DNA from: Bacteroidales bacterium
GTDB taxonomy: Bacteria; Bacteroidota; Bacteroidia; Bacteroidales; F082
Length of the DNA stretch: 64,000 nt
NCBI GenBank assembly: GCA_016284305.1
Contig: JAEEON010000074.1
Location: 1 to 64,000 of the forward strand
Reading direction: 5' to 3'
Every line of letters starts with the position of its first letter. Positions within the stretch are counted from its first letter, which is position 1. A program made the translations under genes and the position numbers. The notes under the pieces were generated by a model. The model ran no database searches. It saw only the letters and a program-made list of their open reading frames with translations, and was not told the DNA's origin. This document shows positions 59,961 to 64,000 of the stretch, piece by piece.

Positions 59961-60863
59961 TCATTTATGAATGGATGCGACCAACGCGTCGCTGATGTTA
60001 TTACCTAACTGGCGGCAGACGTCTTGGCTCCAACGTTGGGCCATCGCTATTAGTTGAGAATTGAGAGGTGAGAGATGAGAGGTTGAGGCAATGATTTTGG
60101 CGTAGATATAGCCGGCGTTGAAGTTGTCACCCGCACCTACCGTGCTGACGGTCTCGATGGGTTGCACAGGATACGTCTCACAGCCCTCGGGGGTATAGAC
60201 CCGGATGGGGTGTGCGCCATCCGTAAGTATCAACGTGGTACAATAGCGACTCACTTGTGCGTAGATGGCATCACCGTCATTCAGTCCGTACAGATAGTTG
60301 AAATCTTCCATCGACCCCCGCACCACATCCGCCAGGCTCATGTTCTCTTCGATGTTGGGCATCACGTCGGGCAGGTCGGCGATATGGTTTTTACGGAAGT
60401 TGATGTCATAATAGAGCCAGGCACCCGCTTTGTGCGCCTTACGCAGCAGTTCACCCACCACGGGTCGTATGGCAGGGTTGATGGCGAAGAACGAGCCGAA
60501 GAGCACCACGTCATCCTTCTTGAACTCGGGCAACGGACCATCCAGCGACACCGAGGCGTGATCCTTATAGAACACATAGTGCGCATCGTTGTGTTCATCC
60601 AGGAACGCCAGCGACAGATGCGACTTGACCTGCTCATGGCGGCAGACATAGTCTGAAGACACGCCGTTTTCTTTCAGGTAGTTACAGATCAGATCGCCCA
60701 CATGGTCGCCGCCCACTTCCGTCACCATGGCACAGGGTATGCCCGCCCTTCCGAGTGAGACGATGCTGTTAAATGTGGAGCCGCCAGGGACCGCTTTTAG
60801 GGGTTGGTCGTCCTTGAACAGGATGTCGAGGACGGTTTCTCCGATGCCGAGGACGCGAGTCAT
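59961..60863 (-). CDS. PfkB-family carbohydrate kinase (fructokinase-like)
   Basis: About 300 residues; start at MTRVLGIGETVLDILF. PfkB signatures are VPGGSTFNSIVSLGRAG near residue 30 and the C-terminal TVGAGDNFNAGYIYA with the catalytic Asp. It phosphorylates a sugar such as fructose or a ribose-like substrate; exact substrate not decidable. Residues ~257-271 (STSHLSPLNSQ) are read from a stuttering repeat shared with intergenic regions, placed between two C-terminal helices. It begins 22 nt after the upstream STAND-type gene ends. Confidence 0.9.
   Translation of the reverse strand: MTRVLGIGETVLDILFKDDQPLKAVPGGSTFNSIVSLGRAGIPCAMVTEVGGDHVGDLICNYLKENGVSSDYVCRHEQVKSHLSLAFLDEHNDAHYVFYKDHASVSLDGPLPEFKKDDVVLFGSFFAINPAIRPVVGELLRKAHKAGAWLYYDINFRKNHIADLPDVMPNIEENMSLADVVRGSMEDFNYLYGLNDGDAIYAQVSRYCTTLILTDGAHPIRVYTPEGCETYPVQPIETVSTVGAGDNFNAGYIYAKIIASTSHLSPLNSQLIAMAQRWSQDVCRQLGNNISDALVASIHK
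60049..60090. repeat. Stuttering repeat within the PfkB kinase gene
   Basis: On the minus strand CTCATCTCTCACCTCTCAAT-TCTCAACTA shares the 16-mer CACCTCTCAATTCTCA with 24235-24250 and resembles 31587-31605. It is translated in frame. Confidence 0.65.
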
Positions 60864-60884
60864 GCACATAAGAGTTGAAATGCC

Positions 60885-63800
60885 TTAATTATTGTCAATG
60901 CCACTAATAACTTTTAACACACTCGGTGTATATGATTCCAATATCATAGCATCAACGATATCCATAACCTCATCTGCCTTTTCTGTTTCTTCATCATCCA
61001 TAAAAACACGATAGCAGGACAAAAGGATTTTGAACAACTTTTCTTCATCATAATAGTTTATTGGGTTTTTGCTATCTATGAGCAACTTTATACACTGATA
61101 ACTTTCATACGGATATTTATAAATAGCTTTTTCAAGATATTGGATAATGTCATGGAACCCTCTTTTTATGGGAGTATCTAACCATTGTTTAAGCAAATCA
61201 TTAAATAAATGTATTTGATTATCAGGCATATCATCACACCAATCCAAAAAAGAATCTCTCACCTCTTGCCGACGGTCACTAGCATATCTTCTTAGGAACA
61301 TTTCACTCTGCTTTCCATAAAGATCATCTGAAAGATGTTGATATGCTAACGGTATTACTTTTTTTATTACTACCTCTTCGTTTTGAGAAAGCAAAAACTC
61401 AAACATCTCTTTTGACGCATCTTTGGATTTCTCATACTGAAGACCGAAAAACATTAGTTGAACCAAGATGGTTTTTGCTCTATTATTGCCCACAATCATT
61501 CTGAAATACGGTAATATTTTTTCTGGATCGTTGTACCAAAACCAATGCATTCTATCAGCATTCAAAAACAAATAGTCAGAAATTGGCTTCGTGGAATATT
61601 TGAACATTATCTCATTATAAAACTCATTGTCATAGCATTCCATATTAAGATAATACATAGCCGCCAATTGATGTTCGAGGCTCAATTTGTCAGCAATTTC
61701 CATGAAAAACCCATATACCATTGCTTTTCTTTGAGGCAGTTTTCCGATTTTAGCCAACGAATGTATAGCATATCCCTGATAATTATTGACTCCGGTTGTC
61801 AACATATCATTGATTCCTGATTCTCTATTAAATTCGTCTTCTATGCTTGGATTGTATTTTGACTTATATTCAGATAGTATGATTCCTTCCAAATATTCAA
61901 TAGTTTTATTTATATATTCACCATCTACTATAGCAATATTATCTATTACATCAAAAAGTCTGTAGCTATATCCATCTTCGAACAAGTTCCCAACAATTTC
62001 TATACTCTTCCATAGATAAGGCAGTATCTTATCCAAGGAATAGTGTGCTGATGCCAATCCCTCAAGACCAGACAATTTATAGAGAATTGGGACCTTATCA
62101 TCGTCAAACAAACCAAAGACAAAGTCGTCAAAACGGTCTGGTTGCTCACTGACACATTGTTTAAAAGTATCAGCATGTACTCTTTCATCAAAATGGCGGA
62201 ACTTCCCTTTTGCATACCGTTGTACACCATAAAATGAATTTAACCAACTATTAAATGTTACCGTTTTGTATTGTTCAATCGGCATAAGGCCACCACAGAC
62301 AAAAGCTGCGGTTGCCTCATGATCAGGCTTTGTGTTATTCCATTCATCGTCAAACCTCCTATTTAATTCTAATAATCTGTTTTTATTCTGTTGGTTGCGA
62401 AGATGTTCCGGTATGGCACAAATTAGTTCTCTTTGATGATAACCTAAATGAGGATAATACAACATTGAGTTTTTTTTCTCTTTATTAGAGAAACTATCTG
62501 ACGCTGCTTTAAAATTATAGATGTATTCCTGTACTTTTGCCAAGATTTCGCCATCAACTGTCAACAACCATTTCCTTAACATTTCCAAGAAATAGTATCT
62601 TGCGTCACTGGTTGTCAGCAGATCATCCACCAATTGAGGATTTTCAAGTATGATAATCATCTCCTTTGAGAAATAAGCAGGATTCTCCGCCATTGCCATA
62701 AAAGCAAAAACATAACAACTAACTTCTCTTTGATCCAATAAACGCCTAATATCTTCAATTTTGGAATCCGGATGAGTCTTCACTTCGTGTTTCAACATTT
62801 CGCCAAACCACTTTTCCAAAGAAGAAGAACCTTGATGGCGCCCAAGATAATGAGCGAACACTTTGTCATAATCAATCTCATTTTTCCACTCAGAAATCCG
62901 ATTTGCATTTATGGCGCCTATGATCGCGTCTCTCAAAATAGGATAAAAGTCATTTGCATGCTTTTTCATCATGGGTTTACAAATATCTTCAACAATATTC
63001 CTCATAACATGTTCTTTGTCACCGTCTTCCTCTTTTTTAGGATTTAGCACATATAATAATAAATCCATTATTTTATCAAGTACAAATTTGGGATTGGTTG
63101 CCAAAGCGCTCTCTAAGAAATCTGCCTTTTTTTCGAATGTGTCACATAAAGATTGATACCATTTTGTAACAATGCTTAACGAAAAGTCAGGAGTGAAATA
63201 CAGTAATCTCTGAACTACATTGTTTCTTGTTTTCTCGTCCTTAATTTGATCTATTAACTTATATACTTCTTCTGTGCTAACTTGAACATGGTTCCATAAA
63301 AACCCATAAACATTCAAGTATTTGGTATCACCGACAAGCATTTCTGTAATGTCTTTGGCAAGCAATGGGCATATTACATCATACCATTCCTTATTTCTTG
63401 TCTGTTTTATGAATGAATAAAACAATGATGGAGTTTGTACGCACAATTCTTTTATACATTTTTTCTCAAAAGGTAAAATGTTTGTTCGGTTTGCCATTCC
63501 CCAAAGAAACATCAGTTGGATATGCACTCTTACTTTTTTAGAAAACAATATGGTCTTGACATCTTCCTGATATTGTTTTGCGTTTTTTGCTCTTTCGTAA
63601 TCAATCACCATATTAACAGTGGATCGTAAAAACAAACCTTGATGCTTTTTTTCTGCCACTATTTTTTGAATGAATGGCTGTTCTCCTTTTGTATGATACC
63701 GCGCAAATACATAGTCATACATGCTCTGATGGAAGAAGGTCGCCCTATTGCCCACTTGTTCAATAACACCTTTACTAATAAGATAGTTTGATTCTCTAAA

Positions 63801-64000
63801 ACTCTCAGTATCAGATTCCCATTGTGGAGTTAAAGTTTCGTCATCATATATTTTTTGAGCCAAACCATATAAAACATTTTCGGCTGATTTCTTATTGATT
63901 GTGACTTCTGAAAGGTTTATTGTTTGTCGCCATAATTCATCATACAAATCCGTTATGGAAAGATAGTTTGTTTTGGGGTTTTTTACAAACACTTGACAAA
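60885..64000 (-). CDS. C-terminal part of a very large STAND/NACHT-type protein, 5'-truncated
   Basis: The frame is open to the right edge, so the start and the expected NTPase module lie outside; 1,037 residues are visible. The N-terminal visible part (YLSITDLYDELWRQTINLSE, then ATFFHQSMYDYVFARYHTKG and KKHQGLFLRSTVNMVIDYER) resembles the helical/winged-helix segment following NACHT-type ATPase domains. The remainder is a long helical, HEAT- or TPR-like solenoid with no recognised repeat family. STAND proteins of this layout commonly act in anti-phage defence, which is inference here. Base composition is much more AT-rich than the neighbouring genes, suggesting horizontal acquisition. Confidence 0.65.
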   Translation of the reverse strand, partial: CQVFVKNPKTNYLSITDLYDELWRQTINLSEVTINKKSAENVLYGLAQKIYDDETLTPQWESDTESFRESNYLISKGVIEQVGNRATFFHQSMYDYVFARYHTKGEQPFIQKIVAEKKHQGLFLRSTVNMVIDYERAKNAKQYQEDVKTILFSKKVRVHIQLMFLWGMANRTNILPFEKKCIKELCVQTPSLFYSFIKQTRNKEWYDVICPLLAKDITEMLVGDTKYLNVYGFLWNHVQVSTEEVYKLIDQIKDEKTRNNVVQRLLYFTPDFSLSIVTKWYQSLCDTFEKKADFLESALATNPKFVLDKIMDLLLYVLNPKKEEDGDKEHVMRNIVEDICKPMMKKHANDFYPILRDAIIGAINANRISEWKNEIDYDKVFAHYLGRHQGSSSLEKWFGEMLKHEVKTHPDSKIEDIRRLLDQREVSCYVFAFMAMAENPAYFSKEMIIILENPQLVDDLLTTSDARYYFLEMLRKWLLTVDGEILAKVQEYIYNFKAASDSFSNKEKKNSMLYYPHLGYHQRELICAIPEHLRNQQNKNRLLELNRRFDDEWNNTKPDHEATAAFVCGGLMPIEQYKTVTFNSWLNSFYGVQRYAKGKFRHFDERVHADTFKQCVSEQPDRFDDFVFGLFDDDKVPILYKLSGLEGLASAHYSLDKILPYLWKSIEIVGNLFEDGYSYRLFDVIDNIAIVDGEYINKTIEYLEGIILSEYKSKYNPSIEDEFNRESGINDMLTTGVNNYQGYAIHSLAKIGKLPQRKAMVYGFFMEIADKLSLEHQLAAMYYLNMECYDNEFYNEIMFKYSTKPISDYLFLNADRMHWFWYNDPEKILPYFRMIVGNNRAKTILVQLMFFGLQYEKSKDASKEMFEFLLSQNEEVVIKKVIPLAYQHLSDDLYGKQSEMFLRRYASDRRQEVRDSFLDWCDDMPDNQIHLFNDLLKQWLDTPIKRGFHDIIQYLEKAIYKYPYESYQCIKLLIDSKNPINYYDEEKLFKILLSCYRVFMDDEETEKADEVMDIVDAMILESYTPSVLKVISGIDNN

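Noticed and set aside
1-64000. tRNA, rRNA or riboswitch genes
   Set aside because: No cloverleaf, rRNA-like or known riboswitch core was recognised in the intergenic regions by eye; a covariance-model scan would be needed to exclude them fully.

Overview
The window reads as chromosomal DNA from a member of the Bacteroidota, most likely the order Bacteroidales. Direct support: five proteins end in a Por-secretion (T9SS) type A C-terminal signal (2-1966, 6131-7438, 24713-27895, 33581-37594, 54107-55624); many exported proteins carry lipoboxes; start sites are repeatedly preceded by the Bacteroidetes -7 box TAnnTTTG; and the gene content includes DUF4270, EFR1 ferredoxin, GH92, GH97, MeaB and a MetG with a C-terminal tRNA-binding domain. 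I could not recognise a species. No rRNA, tRNA or CRISPR array was found by eye.

Layout. 1-7.4 kb: end of a T9SS adhesin, adenine deaminase, an RlmI-type rRNA methyltransferase, two tandem small lipoproteins and a secreted EEP-family phosphatase/nuclease. 7.4-13.1 kb (minus): map, dnaG, polA. 13.2-16.8 kb (plus): acpP-fabF-rnc, an IPExxxVDY-like protein and a membrane LytTR regulator. 16.8-21.1 kb: glutamine synthetase, a MntA/HepT-type toxin-antitoxin pair with an interrupted HepT, meaB and a short glycogen-synthase-like protein. 21.1-24.4 kb: DUF4270 lipoprotein, cyclophilin, pheS and a short tatA. 24.4-28.8 kb (minus): a three-gene unit for a small membrane-tailed peptide, a large GLUG-repeat T9SS protein and a secreted protein. 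28.9-32.7 kb: GH97, an RluA-type synthase, mnmA. 32.7-37.6 kb: DUF4160/DUF2442 pair and a 1,337-residue BACON-domain T9SS protein. 37.6-43.3 kb: GH92, a palindromic-repeat island, GIY-YIG and YraN nucleases, metG. 43.4-46.8 kb: DUF937 protein and trkA-trkH potassium uptake. 46.8-50.9 kb (minus): outer-membrane barrel plus a secreted TANFOR-like partner. 51-55.6 kb: EFR1 ferredoxin, second GH92, T9SS protein. 55.6-60.9 kb: vsr, ICMT-like methyltransferase, alpha/beta hydrolase, Nudix, a hairpin-flanked ATPase/nuclease cassette and a PfkB sugar kinase. 60.9-64 kb: AT-rich C-terminal part of a very large STAND/NACHT-type protein that runs off the window.

How it fits together. Housekeeping genes (replication, fatty-acid synthesis, translation, K+ uptake) alternate with exported glycan-processing enzymes (two GH92, one GH97) and T9SS surface proteins, as expected of a glycan-degrading Bacteroidales. 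The last 9 kb look more accessory, with a DNA repair nuclease, a possibly mobile ATPase/nuclease cassette and a defence-type STAND protein.

The most unusual signals are dispersed palindromic or stuttering repeats that sit in frame inside conserved genes: polA (where the 3'-5' exonuclease motifs are also missing), vsr (inside its zinc-binding loop) and the PfkB kinase. Next in interest are a pair of near-identical hairpins bracketing the ATPase/nuclease gene, and the partial STAND protein.
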